The notes under the pieces are model-generated. The model made no database searches. It was not told where the DNA came from and was given only the letters and a program-made list of their open reading frames with translations. Made by a program: the position numbers and the translations under genes. Shown here piece after piece: positions 37,205-46,343 of a stretch of DNA of 64,000 nucleotides. Each line of letters opens with the position of its first letter. Position 1 is the first letter of the stretch. The stretch spans positions 3,906,001 through 3,970,000 of the forward strand of contig CP170191.1 in the NCBI GenBank assembly GCA_042434945.1, written 5' to 3'. Source of the stretch: Escherichia hormaechei_A (GTDB lineage: Bacteria > Pseudomonadota > Gammaproteobacteria > Enterobacterales > Enterobacteriaceae).

Positions 37205-38430
37205 CCCGCCGGGTAGTGATTACGGGCATGGGCGGCGTCACCGCGTTCGGCGAGGACTGGCCGACCATCTCGCGCCGTCTGTGCGAGTATGAAAATGCGG
37301 TGCGTACCATGACGGAGTGGCAGGCGTATGACGGCCTGCAAACCCTGCTCGCCGCGCCGATTGAAGACTTCACTCTCCCCGCTCACTATACCCGTAAGCG
37401 CATTCGCGCCATGGGCCGGGTGTCGCTGCTCTCTACCCGCGCCACCGAGCTGGCGCTGGAGCAGGCGGGACTGATCGACGACGCGGTGCTGACCAACGGT
37501 CAGACCGGCATCGCCTACGGCTCGTCGACCGGCAGCACCGGGCCGGTCAGCGAGTTTGCCTCTATGCTCACCGAAAAGCACACCCACAACATCACCGGCA
37601 CCACCTACGTGCAGATGATGCCGCACACCACGGCGGTGAATACCGGGCTGTTCTTTGGCCTGCGCGGACGGGTGATCCCCACCTCGAGCGCCTGTACCTC
37701 TGGCAGCCAGGCGATTGGCTACGCCTGGGAAGCGATTCGTCACGGCTACCAGACGGTGATGGTGGCAGGCGGCGCGGAAGAGCTGTGCCCGTCGGAAGCG
37801 GCGGTTTTCGATACCCTGTTTGCCACCAGCCAGCGTAACGACGCGCCAAAAACCACGCCGTCGCCGTTTGACGTTCAGCGCGATGGTCTGGTGATTGGCG
37901 AAGGGGCGGGCACGCTGGTGCTGGAAGCGCTGGATCACGCCAGAGCGCGCGGGGCGACAATCTATGGCGAGATCGTGGGCTTTGCCACTAACTGCGATGC
38001 GGCGCACATCACCCAGCCCCAGCGTGAAACCATGCAGGTGTGTATGGCGCAGTCGCTGGCGATGGCGGGCCTTGGCCCTCAGGAGATTGGCTACATTTCT
38101 GCCCACGGCACGGCAACCGATCGCGGGGACATCGCCGAGAGTCAGGCGACCGCCGCCATTTTCGGCGACAGCGTGCCCATCTCTTCCTTAAAGAGTTATT
38201 TCGGCCATACCCTGGGTGCCTGCGGCGCACTGGAAGCCTTGCTGAGTCTGCACATGATGCGGGAGGGCTGGTTCACGCCAACGCTCAATTTAAGACAACC
38301 GGATGAGCAATGCGGCGCTTTAGATTATATTATGGGGGAAACCCGCCCGATTGATTGCGAATTTATTCAGAGCAATAACTTTGCCTTTGGCGGCATCAAT
38401 ACCTCGATAATCATTAAACGCTGGGCGTAA
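37201..38430 (+). CDS. apeR: second beta-ketoacyl-ACP synthase (ApeR-like)
   Basis: 409 residues, FabF-type. Catalytic Cys in PTSSACTSGSQAIGYA, His in SAHGTATDRGD and Lys/His in SSLKSYFGHTLGACGALEAL are all present, so it is an active condensing enzyme. In APE systems this third ketosynthase-fold protein is thought to act at priming or early elongation. Last biosynthetic gene; acpT follows after 2 bp. Confidence 0.9.
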   Translation: MTRRVVITGMGGVTAFGEDWPTISRRLCEYENAVRTMTEWQAYDGLQTLLAAPIEDFTLPAHYTRKRIRAMGRVSLLSTRATELALEQAGLIDDAVLTNGQTGIAYGSSTGSTGPVSEFASMLTEKHTHNITGTTYVQMMPHTTAVNTGLFFGLRGRVIPTSSACTSGSQAIGYAWEAIRHGYQTVMVAGGAEELCPSEAAVFDTLFATSQRNDAPKTTPSPFDVQRDGLVIGEGAGTLVLEALDHARARGATIYGEIVGFATNCDAAHITQPQRETMQVCMAQSLAMAGLGPQEIGYISAHGTATDRGDIAESQATAAIFGDSVPISSLKSYFGHTLGACGALEALLSLHMMREGWFTPTLNLRQPDEQCGALDYIMGETRPIDCEFIQSNNFAFGGINTSIIIKRWA

Positions 38431-38432
38431 CT

Positions 38433-39026
38433 ATGTACCAGTTTGTACTGGGAAAGATCTCCACCCTTAGCGCGGACCCGCTGGCGTCAACGCTCGCAGA
38501 CATGGCACCTCAGGGTGCACGACACGCTTCCTGGCTTGCAGGCCGGACGCTGCTCGCCAGAACCTTATCCCCCTCACCGCTTCCCGAGATAATTTACGGC
38601 GAGCAGGGAAAACCGGCCTTCGCTAACGGCCATCCTCTGTGGTTTAACCTGAGCCACAGCGGGGACGACATTGCCCTGCTGATGAGCGATGAAGGTGAAG
38701 TGGGCTGCGATATCGAAGTGATCCGCCCGCGGGAGAACTGGCAGGCGCTGGCGAATGCCGTTTTCAGCCTCACCGAACATGACGAGCTGGAACGTGAAGC
38801 GCCGGAAGAGCAGCTTTCCGCATTCTGGCGCATCTGGACGCGCAAAGAGGCGATCGTCAAACAGCGTGGCGGCAGCGCGTGGCAGATTGTCAGTATTGAC
38901 AGCACCGCCCAGACCCTCCCGGTCAGTCAGCTACGCTTCGGCTCGCTGAGCCTGGCGGTCTGTACCCCTACGCCTTTCACCTTAACGGCGGAAGCGGTTA
39001 CTTACTCCGGTATTTCTGCGGCATAA
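38433..39026 (+). CDS. acpT: 4'-phosphopantetheinyl transferase AcpT
   Basis: Sfp-type phosphopantetheinyl transferase, 197 residues. Mg/CoA motifs are WFNLSHSGDDIAL, VGCDIEVI and FWRIWTRKEAIVKQRGG. It lies 2 bp after apeR, so it is part of the APE operon and would convert the ApeE and ApeF carriers to the active form. The same gene is next to yhhT in K-12 without any APE genes. Its 3' end overlaps the convergent arnF by 29 bp. Confidence 0.94.
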   Translation: MYQFVLGKISTLSADPLASTLADMAPQGARHASWLAGRTLLARTLSPSPLPEIIYGEQGKPAFANGHPLWFNLSHSGDDIALLMSDEGEVGCDIEVIRPRENWQALANAVFSLTEHDELEREAPEEQLSAFWRIWTRKEAIVKQRGGSAWQIVSIDSTAQTLPVSQLRFGSLSLAVCTPTPFTLTAEAVTYSGISAA

Positions 39027-39381
39027 AAATGACCAGCACGCCGAGTATAATCAAGCCGACGCCCGCCAGCCCGCGCCAGGAAAAGTATTCTCCCCAGCCG
39101 GGCAGTAAAATTGCAGCACTCCACACCAGGATGTAACTGAGGCTCAGCAAGGCATACGCTTTGCTGAGCGCCATACGATGCAATGCCAGATACCAGCAGC
39201 CCATTGAGGCGCAATAGCCTGTCAGCCCCAGCATCAGCGCGCCCGTACCGGGGGCTATATGCCAGAGGGCTGCCCAGAAAGCGTCGCCCATCGGGGGCAG
39301 CGTTACCATCGCATGACGCAGCAGCAGCTGCGCCACGCTGACTAACACTACGCTGCATAACGCCCAACACGCACCGTTCAC
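38998..39381 (-). CDS. arnF: undecaprenyl-phosphate-L-Ara4N flippase subunit ArnF
   Basis: 127 residues, four membrane helices, SMR/EamA-like. With ArnE it flips undecaprenyl-phosphate-alpha-L-Ara4N to the periplasmic side. Last gene of arnBCADTEF; it overlaps arnE by 4 bp. Its end (MPQKYRSK) lies inside the tail of the convergent acpT. Confidence 0.93.
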   Translation of the reverse strand: MNGACWALCSVVLVSVAQLLLRHAMVTLPPMGDAFWAALWHIAPGTGALMLGLTGYCASMGCWYLALHRMALSKAYALLSLSYILVWSAAILLPGWGEYFSWRGLAGVGLIILGVLVIFMPQKYRSK

Positions 39382-39704
39382 AGGCTTCCTCCCAGCAAAA
39401 TAACCCCGACGATAATCAACCCGACGCCCAGCCAGTGGCGTAGCGGGACAGGCTCATGCCAGACGATTTTTGCCGCCAGCGTTACCCAGACAAAGTTAAG
39501 GCTCAGCATGGGGTACGCCACCCCGACGGGCAGATGCTGCAATACCACCAGCCAGGCAACCATCCCGCCACCCAGCATCAGCAGGGCCAGCCCAAGCCAC
39601 AGGGCGACCTGCTGACCGCCGCCTGCCCGGGTCGCCTGTTTCTGGCACAGTTGACCTGCGCAGCTCAACAGGCTTGCCAGCACCAGCCAGATCCAGGCCA
39701 TCAC
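39378..39704 (-). CDS. arnE: undecaprenyl-phosphate-L-Ara4N flippase subunit ArnE
   Basis: 108 residues with four membrane helices, near the E. coli length of 111. MLSLNFVWVTLAAKIVWHEP is the family pattern. Coupled to arnT and arnF by 4-bp overlaps. Confidence 0.93.
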   Translation of the reverse strand: MMAWIWLVLASLLSCAGQLCQKQATRAGGGQQVALWLGLALLMLGGGMVAWLVVLQHLPVGVAYPMLSLNFVWVTLAAKIVWHEPVPLRHWLGVGLIIVGVILLGGSL

Positions 39705-41344
39705 TGCGGCAGATATTGCAGGTAAGCCAGACGCCCCTGAATCGTCAGGTTGTCCGGTTTTGGCAGCCCGGCGCGGGCCAGGTCGTCGTTTTTCGACAGC
39801 AGGATCACCAGCGACACCGGTCCCTGCTGACGATGCGCTTCAAGCCAGTGCGCGATATCATCTTTGCTCACAAAACGCCCCTTAGCGTCCGGATAATCCA
39901 GGCCATATTTCAGCTCACCGCTCTGCCCATACAAAATGATGTCATTACGCTGAAGCTCCCACGCCAGCCCGGAGGCTATACCAACGTTGTTCGCCAGGAC
40001 GAATTTACTCATCTGCAATGGCTCGCGAACGGAATCCACCAGCGACTGCGGCTGTTTGGAATCCACTACCCGGTCCGGGATCGCAAAACCCACCAGCAGG
40101 GCCAGTCCGGCAGGGCAAAGCGCCGCCAGCCACCAGCGCTGCGGATTTTTAAGGGTAAACCAGCCCACCGAGGCCCAGACCAGAAACGCCACCACGGCAC
40201 AGAAGACTTTGTACAATTCGACCGGTGTCCAGACCGGATGTTTAGCAAGCCCCCATGGCGATACCACCAGCGCCGCCAGCATGCCAAGCACGCCAAACGC
40301 GATATTGATCCCACCGTTAATACGTAACGCTTTTTCGGCGACGGTGCAGGCGTAGCGCGCCATCAGGATCGCCAGCGGCGCAAAGCACGGCAGGATATAG
40401 GTCGGCAGCTTGCCTTTGGCGATGCTGAAGAACAGCAGCGGCATCACTATCCAGCCCAGCAGATAAAGCCCCGCTCTCTCGTTTTCTCTGTCTCGCCATC
40501 CCAGGCGTAGCGCGCCCGGCAGCATCGCCAGCCACGGCAGACTTCCCGCGATGAGGAACGGCAGATAGTACCAGAACGGCGCTTTATGCTGGGCATCGCT
40601 CCGGGCAAAGCGCTGGATATGCTCCACCCAGAAGAAGTAACGCCAGAAATCGGGTTCACGCTGAGCGATTGCCAGCCCCCAGGGCAGGACGATAAGTACG
40701 CAGCTGAGGATCGCCAGCCAGCCGAAAACCAGCACCTCCTTCCAGCGTCGTTGCGCAATCACCCACGGCAGCACGCCAATCACCGGTACCGCCAGCGCCA
40801 GGAAGCCTTTGGTCATGACGCCCATGCCGCAGGCCAGCCCCAGCAGAATGTAGCCCCCCGCTTTTCCGGCTATCGTTTTCGCCTGCGAAGCCAGCCAGAA
40901 GCTGCACATAGCCGCCACCAGCCAGAGGGTGATAATGGGATCCAGCACGGCGTAGGTGCCGATGCCATAGACCAGGAACAGGGTTAAGAAGATCAGGCCG
41001 GAGAAGATCGCCACCCGCTTATCCTGCCAGAGACGCCAGGCCAGCCAGATCACCACCAGCGCCGTCAGCCCGGTGCAGAATATCGCCCCCGCGCGAACGG
41101 CAAAATTGGTGTGTCCAAATAGCCATTGCCCGATGCTGTTCACCCAGTAACCGGCAATGGGTTTTTCAAAGTAACGCAGCCCGAGGAAATGCGGGACGAC
41201 CCAATCGCCGGAGGCCAGCATTTCGCGGCTGATTTCCGCATAGCGCGTTTCATCAGGCTGCCATAACAGGCGAAGGTTGACCGGAAGGAGGTAGTAAACG
41301 ACAAACAGGGCGAGAAGCGTCAGGCCATAGCGGACTGTTTTCAT
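39701..41344 (-). CDS. arnT: lipid A 4-amino-4-deoxy-L-arabinosyltransferase ArnT
   Basis: GT-C glycosyltransferase of 547 residues (E. coli 550) that moves L-Ara4N from undecaprenyl phosphate to the lipid A phosphates on the periplasmic face, giving polymyxin resistance. The N-terminal half has ~12 membrane segments. The conserved loop WQPDETRYAEISREM, including the catalytic acidic residue of PMT-type enzymes, is near residues 29-43. The C-terminal ~110 residues are periplasmic. Confidence 0.95.
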   Translation of the reverse strand: MKTVRYGLTLLALFVVYYLLPVNLRLLWQPDETRYAEISREMLASGDWVVPHFLGLRYFEKPIAGYWVNSIGQWLFGHTNFAVRAGAIFCTGLTALVVIWLAWRLWQDKRVAIFSGLIFLTLFLVYGIGTYAVLDPIITLWLVAAMCSFWLASQAKTIAGKAGGYILLGLACGMGVMTKGFLALAVPVIGVLPWVIAQRRWKEVLVFGWLAILSCVLIVLPWGLAIAQREPDFWRYFFWVEHIQRFARSDAQHKAPFWYYLPFLIAGSLPWLAMLPGALRLGWRDRENERAGLYLLGWIVMPLLFFSIAKGKLPTYILPCFAPLAILMARYACTVAEKALRINGGINIAFGVLGMLAALVVSPWGLAKHPVWTPVELYKVFCAVVAFLVWASVGWFTLKNPQRWWLAALCPAGLALLVGFAIPDRVVDSKQPQSLVDSVREPLQMSKFVLANNVGIASGLAWELQRNDIILYGQSGELKYGLDYPDAKGRFVSKDDIAHWLEAHRQQGPVSLVILLSKNDDLARAGLPKPDNLTIQGRLAYLQYLPQ

Positions 41345-42243
41345 AGTGCCGGGCTCACGGTTTGTTGATAGCCAAGCCAGCCTTCCCGGCCAGCCATTTC
41401 ACGACGGACGATTTTTCCCAGGGGCAGCGTGCCAGGATCCTCCGGCAACAGCTGGCTTAACGGGCAGAACTGAATGCCCTCCTGCGCCGCCAGCGCAAGC
41501 AACGCGTCGAAATCCTGCTGATACGCAATGCCTTCCACTTCGGCATGGATGGTATAAACCGGCGTACCGGCATGGCGGTGCATCGCATCCAGAATGTAAC
41601 GGTTGAACCTGTCGGCACTCACCTCGCGCCCGACCACTTCATCCCACGTCGGAAGGGTGACCGGAATCTGCACCGTGCCGGTTCGGTTTTCCCCCAGCAG
41701 CGGTAAAAACGGTCCGGTGCCCCGGCAATCGCTGTTGTAGCGAAAGGCAAAGTGTTCTTTGGCCTTCACCACGCGCTGGTCGGCCCGCCATCCCGCCACG
41801 GCGGAACAGCGCACAGGCTGGCCGGTAATGGCTTCCAGCTCCAGCACGCCGCGCTCAACCTCACGCGCCAGGCGGGGGATATCCCACACGCCCGCCCAGG
41901 CCTGCCAGGCATGGTGATCCCAGGCGTGCAGCCCCACTTCATGATGCTGCGCGGCCTTGCAGATGATCGCTTCATTTTCCGCGCCGATGCGCCTGCCGGG
42001 CCATGCGGTTCCGGCCAGCAGGATATCCCAGCCGTAGAGCGATGCCGCGCGCGAGCGCAGCATTTTGTACAGAAAGGCCGGTTTAACCAGGCGCCACAGG
42101 TGACGCCCCATGTTGTCTGGCCCGACGCTGAAGAAAATGCTGGCACGCACGTTGTGCTTGCTCAGCAGCTCCAGCAGCCGCGGCACGCCCTCGCGCGTGC
42201 CGCGAAAGGTGTCGACGTCAATGCGTAAACCGACCTTTTTCAT
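41341..42243 (-). CDS. arnD: 4-deoxy-4-formamido-L-arabinose-phosphoundecaprenol deformylase ArnD
   Basis: NodB-type polysaccharide deacetylase, 300 residues. Metal and catalytic motifs include LRIDVDTFRGTR at the N-terminus and GLHAWDHHAWQAW, the HxxxH zinc site. It removes the formyl group from Und-P-Ara4FN on the cytoplasmic side before flipping. Confidence 0.94.
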   Translation of the reverse strand: MKKVGLRIDVDTFRGTREGVPRLLELLSKHNVRASIFFSVGPDNMGRHLWRLVKPAFLYKMLRSRAASLYGWDILLAGTAWPGRRIGAENEAIICKAAQHHEVGLHAWDHHAWQAWAGVWDIPRLAREVERGVLELEAITGQPVRCSAVAGWRADQRVVKAKEHFAFRYNSDCRGTGPFLPLLGENRTGTVQIPVTLPTWDEVVGREVSADRFNRYILDAMHRHAGTPVYTIHAEVEGIAYQQDFDALLALAAQEGIQFCPLSQLLPEDPGTLPLGKIVRREMAGREGWLGYQQTVSPAL

Positions 42244-44222
42244 GATGCCTGTTCCGACAGCTCCACGGTGCGCAGGAAGAAGTCGAGCGTTTCATCAATG
42301 GTCTGCTCCATCTTCACCGTCGGCGTCCAGTTCAGGCAGCGCTTCGCATTGCGGATGCTCGGCTTGCGGTGCTCAACGTCCTGATAACCCTTGCCGTAGT
42401 AGCTGCTGCTCTCCACTTCGCGGAAACCGGCAAACGGCGGGAACTGGCTGCGCAGCGGGTGACGTTCAAAGCTTGCCAGCAGCATTTCCGCCAGCTCGCG
42501 GATGCTCGCTTCGTTGTCCGGGTTACCGATGTTGATGATCTCTCCGTTACAGCGGCCGTCTTTGTTTTCGATGATGCGGAACAGCGCTTCAATACCGTCG
42601 CTGATATCGGTGAAGCAACGTTTCTGTTTGCCACCTTCAATCAGCTTAATGGGCGAACCTTCCACCAGGTTGAGGATCAGCTGGGTGATGGCGCGGGAGC
42701 TGCCGATACGCGCGGCGTTCAGGTTGTCCAGGCGCGGCCCCATCCAGTTAAACGGACGGAACAGGGTAAAGCGTAGCCCCTCTTTCTCGCCGTAGGCCCA
42801 AATCACGCGATCCAGCAGCTGCTTGGAGACGGAGTAGATCCAGCGCTGCTTGTTAATCGGCCCGACCACCAGACTGGAGGTGTCTTCATCGAAGTTATTG
42901 TCGGTACACATGCCGTACACTTCCGACGTCGACGGGAAGATGATACGCTTATCGTATTTCACGCAGTCGCGGATAATCTTCAGGTTCTCTTCGAAATCGA
43001 GTTCGAACACGCGCAGCGGGTTACGGGTGTATTCAATCGGGGTGGCAATCGCCACCAGCGGCAGCACCACGTCACATTTTTTGATGTGGTACTCGATCCA
43101 TTCGGAATGGATGCTGATGTCCCCTTCAACGAAGTGGAAACGGGGATTAGTGAGGAATCGACCGATCGCATCGGATCCGATATCAAGACCGTAGATCTCG
43201 TAATTGTCGTCTTCCAGCAGCCGTTCGGTCAGATGGTTACCGATAAACCCGTTTACGCCGAGGATTAAGACGCGCGTGCGGCGTTTGATCGCCACCACCG
43301 GCGCGCTGGTGATCAGCGCCCCCGCCACCAGCCCCAGAGACTGCGCCAGCTGCGCCCCCTGCACGTACAGCCCGTTATCCGTTTGTCCGGTGACGATCTC
43401 CAGCGCCTGCTCGCCGCAGCTCACAATCAGCGGAGAGACGGAGATGACGGTGCCCGGTTTTGCCGCCGGAATGTCCTCACGCACGCGGGATTTCCAGACG
43501 ATAAATTTACTGACCCCGGCGAAGCTGTACGCGCCCGGCCACGGGTCGGTCACGGCGCGCACCAGGTTATGCAGCTGACGCGCCGGTTTCGCCCAGTCCA
43601 GTCGCCCGTCCTCCGGCGTGCGGCGACCAAAACTGCTTGCCTTGCTTTCGTCCTGCGCGGTTTCGGTAAAAGTCCCCTGACGGATGGTCGGCAGCGCGTC
43701 GCGAAGCAGGCTTTGCGCGGCGATGCAGAGCTTGTGGTGCAGCTCCAGCGCCGTTTCATCAGCGCCAATGCCCACTTTCAGCTGTGCCACGATACCGCCC
43801 GCATCGGCACGGCGTACCATTTTGTGCAGCGTTACGCCGGTTTCCATTTCACCGTTAACCAGCGCCCAGTTCAGCGGCGCACGGCCACGGTAGGCAGGCA
43901 GCAGCGAGCCGTGCAGGTTAAATGCGCCTTTTGTCGCCACGCTCAGGATGTCGTCGCAAAGCAGATTGCGGTAGTAGAAAGAGAAAATCACGTCCGGCGC
44001 GAGTTTCTGAATGCGATCCACCCACAGCGGATGGTTCACATCGTCCGGGGCGTAAACCGGAATACCGTGTTCAGCCGCAATACGCGCCACCGAGCCGAAG
44101 AAGTGGTTTTCCCCGGCAACATCCGGATGGGTGAAGATGGCGGTAATGTCGAAGCCTGCGTCCAGCAAGGCTTGCGTGCCCGTGCAACCCATATCGTGAT
44201 AGGCAAAGACGACGGTTTTCAT
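42240..44222 (-). CDS. arnA: bifunctional UDP-L-Ara4N formyltransferase / UDP-glucuronate dehydrogenase ArnA
   Basis: 660 residues, the E. coli length. Residues 1-~305 are the N10-formyl-THF-dependent formyltransferase (FNLHGSLLPAYRGRAPLNWAL with catalytic Asn/His). Residues ~315-660 are the NAD-dependent oxidative decarboxylase (GVNGFIGNHL, PSTSEVYGM with catalytic Ser/Glu, YSVSKQLLDRVIW with Tyr/Lys). It makes UDP-Ara4O and later UDP-Ara4FN, on either side of the ArnB step. Confidence 0.96.
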   Translation of the reverse strand: MKTVVFAYHDMGCTGTQALLDAGFDITAIFTHPDVAGENHFFGSVARIAAEHGIPVYAPDDVNHPLWVDRIQKLAPDVIFSFYYRNLLCDDILSVATKGAFNLHGSLLPAYRGRAPLNWALVNGEMETGVTLHKMVRRADAGGIVAQLKVGIGADETALELHHKLCIAAQSLLRDALPTIRQGTFTETAQDESKASSFGRRTPEDGRLDWAKPARQLHNLVRAVTDPWPGAYSFAGVSKFIVWKSRVREDIPAAKPGTVISVSPLIVSCGEQALEIVTGQTDNGLYVQGAQLAQSLGLVAGALITSAPVVAIKRRTRVLILGVNGFIGNHLTERLLEDDNYEIYGLDIGSDAIGRFLTNPRFHFVEGDISIHSEWIEYHIKKCDVVLPLVAIATPIEYTRNPLRVFELDFEENLKIIRDCVKYDKRIIFPSTSEVYGMCTDNNFDEDTSSLVVGPINKQRWIYSVSKQLLDRVIWAYGEKEGLRFTLFRPFNWMGPRLDNLNAARIGSSRAITQLILNLVEGSPIKLIEGGKQKRCFTDISDGIEALFRIIENKDGRCNGEIINIGNPDNEASIRELAEMLLASFERHPLRSQFPPFAGFREVESSSYYGKGYQDVEHRKPSIRNAKRCLNWTPTVKMEQTIDETLDFFLRTVELSEQAS

Positions 44223-45202
44223 GGGTGGTTTTCCTCCTGAGATGCCAGGTGCTCCTGACGGACAACACGTTGAATAAAATAGCGCGGACGCGCGCGAACA
44301 TCGTTGTAAATACGGCCAATGTACTCACCCAGCAGACCCATACCGATGAACTGGGCGCCAATGAACGTGAACAGCACGGCAAACAGCATAAAGACCCCTT
44401 CCGCCGCCCACTGGGGACCAAAGACCAGCCGCAGAACGACCAGCAGAACGGAAAGCGCAAACCCGGCCAGCGCGATAACGCTGCCGAACACGCTCAACAG
44501 GCGCAGTGGCGTGGTGGTCAGGCAGGTGATGAGGTCGTACATCAGGTTGATGAGACGCATGAAGCTGTACTTTGACTCCCCGTGCTCGCGCTCGGCGTGC
44601 AGCACCGCGATCTCCGTCGCTTTACGGGCAAAGGTGTTCGCCAGAATCGGAATGAAGGTGCTGCGCTCATGGCAGTGCAGCATGGCGTCGACGATGTGGC
44701 GGCGATAGGCGCGCAGCATGCAGCCGTAGTCGCCCATCGCTTTACCGGTGGTGCGCTGGATCAGACGGTTGATGGTGCGAGACGCCAGCTTACGGAACAG
44801 GCTGTCCTGGCGGTTTTGCCGCACGGTGCCGACCACGTCGTAGCCCTCGTCGGCTTTGGCAACCAGGCGTGGGATCTCTTCCGGCGGGTTTTGCAGATCA
44901 GCATCCAGGGTAATCACCAGATCGCCCGTAACGTGGCTGAACCCGGCCATAATTGCCGAGTGCTGGCCGTAGTTACGGTTGAGCAGTACGGCAACAATGT
45001 GGCTGCCCTCCGCCTGCGCGGCGTCGGTCAGCATCCGCGCGGAATTGTCGCTGCTGCCGTCGTCCACCAGCAGAATTTCATAAGCTTTGCCGAGCGTCTC
45101 GCAGGCGGCAGTCGTGCGGCGGATCAGTTCCGGCAGGCTCTCCTGCTCGTTATAGACCGGGATCACCACGGAAACTTTTTGTACAGGCGGCGCACTGAAC
45201 AT
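44219..45202 (-). CDS. arnC: undecaprenyl-phosphate Ara4FN transferase ArnC
   Basis: GT2 glycosyltransferase of 327 residues with two C-terminal membrane helices. Motifs are VVIPVYNEQESL, LLVDDGSSD and TLDADLQNPPEEIPRL. It moves Ara4FN from UDP to undecaprenyl phosphate. I chose ATG 45202 (MFSAPPVQK) because it lies 1 bp after arnB and fits the family length; ATG at 45256 would overlap arnB by 53 bp. Confidence 0.94.
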   Translation of the reverse strand: MFSAPPVQKVSVVIPVYNEQESLPELIRRTTAACETLGKAYEILLVDDGSSDNSARMLTDAAQAEGSHIVAVLLNRNYGQHSAIMAGFSHVTGDLVITLDADLQNPPEEIPRLVAKADEGYDVVGTVRQNRQDSLFRKLASRTINRLIQRTTGKAMGDYGCMLRAYRRHIVDAMLHCHERSTFIPILANTFARKATEIAVLHAEREHGESKYSFMRLINLMYDLITCLTTTPLRLLSVFGSVIALAGFALSVLLVVLRLVFGPQWAAEGVFMLFAVLFTFIGAQFIGMGLLGEYIGRIYNDVRARPRYFIQRVVRQEHLASQEENHP

Positions 45203-45203
45203 A

Positions 45204-46343
45204 TCAATGTCCTGCAAGCTGATGGAGCGCGGTAATGACGCGGGTTGTGTCGTCATGGGTCATGTCCGGGAAAAGAGGGAGAGAACAAATGCGCGCGCTG
45301 TTCCATTCAGAGTTCGGAAGCGACACATCAGGGAAACGCTCGCGGTAGTATTTTTGCGTATGTGCCGCACGGAAATGCAGGCCCGTACCGATGCCCTGCT
45401 CCTTCAGCGCGGCCATCAGGGCATCACGCGAGAGGCCGCACCGGGCCTCATCCACGCGAATGATAAACAGGTGCCAGGCGTGCAGATGCGGCCAGGACGG
45501 AATGCGCAGCGGCTGGAAAGGGGTATCCGAGAGTTCAAGCAGGTAGCGGTCGGCAATGTCGCGACGGCGCCTGTTGGCTTCGCCCAGCTTGCCGAGCTGC
45601 ACCAGCGCCAGCGCGGCGTTGATATCCGCGAGGTTGTATTTAAAACCCGGGGTGATGACCTCGGCCTGCGGCGCGCGGCCATGGGTCTGGCGGTCATAGG
45701 CATCAACGCCCAGACCGTGGAACTTCAGGCTACGGATGTTTTGCGCCAGCTGCTCGTCATCCGTCACCACCAGCCCACCTTCGGCGCAGGTCATGTTTTT
45801 GATGGCGTGGAAGGAGAAAATTGCGGTGCCCCGCCAGCCCACATGACGGCTGTGGTAGTACGTTCCGGCGGCATGGGCCGCGTCTTCAATGACAGGAATA
45901 CCGTGACGTTCACCGACGGCGCGGATGGCGTCAATATCGCACGGCGCACCCGCATAATGAACCGGCACAATGGCTTTGGTGCGAGGCGTAACGGCGGCGT
46001 CGACCGCTTCAGGCGTCACCATCAGCGTGTCTCTGTCGACGTCGATCATCACCGGTATGGCACCCAGCAGCACGATCATATTCAGCGTCGATACCCAGGT
46101 CAGGGAGGGCGTAATCACCTCATCGCCGGGACCAATCCCCATCGCCATCAGGGTGACGTGCATCCCCGCCGTGGCAGAGGAGACGGCAATCGCATGACGG
46201 TTTCCCGTCAGCGTACAGAACGCCTCTTCAAGCATCTGATTTTTCGGCCCGGTGGTGATCCAGCCGGAGGTTACTACCTCCTGTACCGCGGCGATTTCCT
46301 CCGCGCCCATTGAGGGCCGGGAAAAAGGCAAAAAATCACGCAT
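45204..46343 (-). CDS. arnB: UDP-4-amino-4-deoxy-L-arabinose--oxoglutarate aminotransferase ArnB
   Basis: PLP-dependent DegT/DnrJ/EryC1 aminotransferase, 379 residues, the E. coli length. The PLP lysine is in FSFHAIKNMTCAEGG and the substrate region is GWITTGPKNQ. It transfers an amino group from glutamate to UDP-Ara4O. First gene of the operon. ATG 46343 (MRDFLPFSRPSMG) fits the family; the upstream ATG at 46367 adds eight residues. Confidence 0.95.
   Translation of the reverse strand: MRDFLPFSRPSMGAEEIAAVQEVVTSGWITTGPKNQMLEEAFCTLTGNRHAIAVSSATAGMHVTLMAMGIGPGDEVITPSLTWVSTLNMIVLLGAIPVMIDVDRDTLMVTPEAVDAAVTPRTKAIVPVHYAGAPCDIDAIRAVGERHGIPVIEDAAHAAGTYYHSRHVGWRGTAIFSFHAIKNMTCAEGGLVVTDDEQLAQNIRSLKFHGLGVDAYDRQTHGRAPQAEVITPGFKYNLADINAALALVQLGKLGEANRRRRDIADRYLLELSDTPFQPLRIPSWPHLHAWHLFIIRVDEARCGLSRDALMAALKEQGIGTGLHFRAAHTQKYYRERFPDVSLPNSEWNSARICSLPLFPDMTHDDTTRVITALHQLAGH

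Noticed and set aside
37171..38106. A 311-residue open frame opposite apeR
   Set aside because: Antisense of a ketosynthase gene whose catalytic residues are all present on the plus strand.
45207..46313. A 368-residue open frame opposite arnB
   Set aside because: Antisense of a clearly identified aminotransferase gene; composition is of the shadow type.
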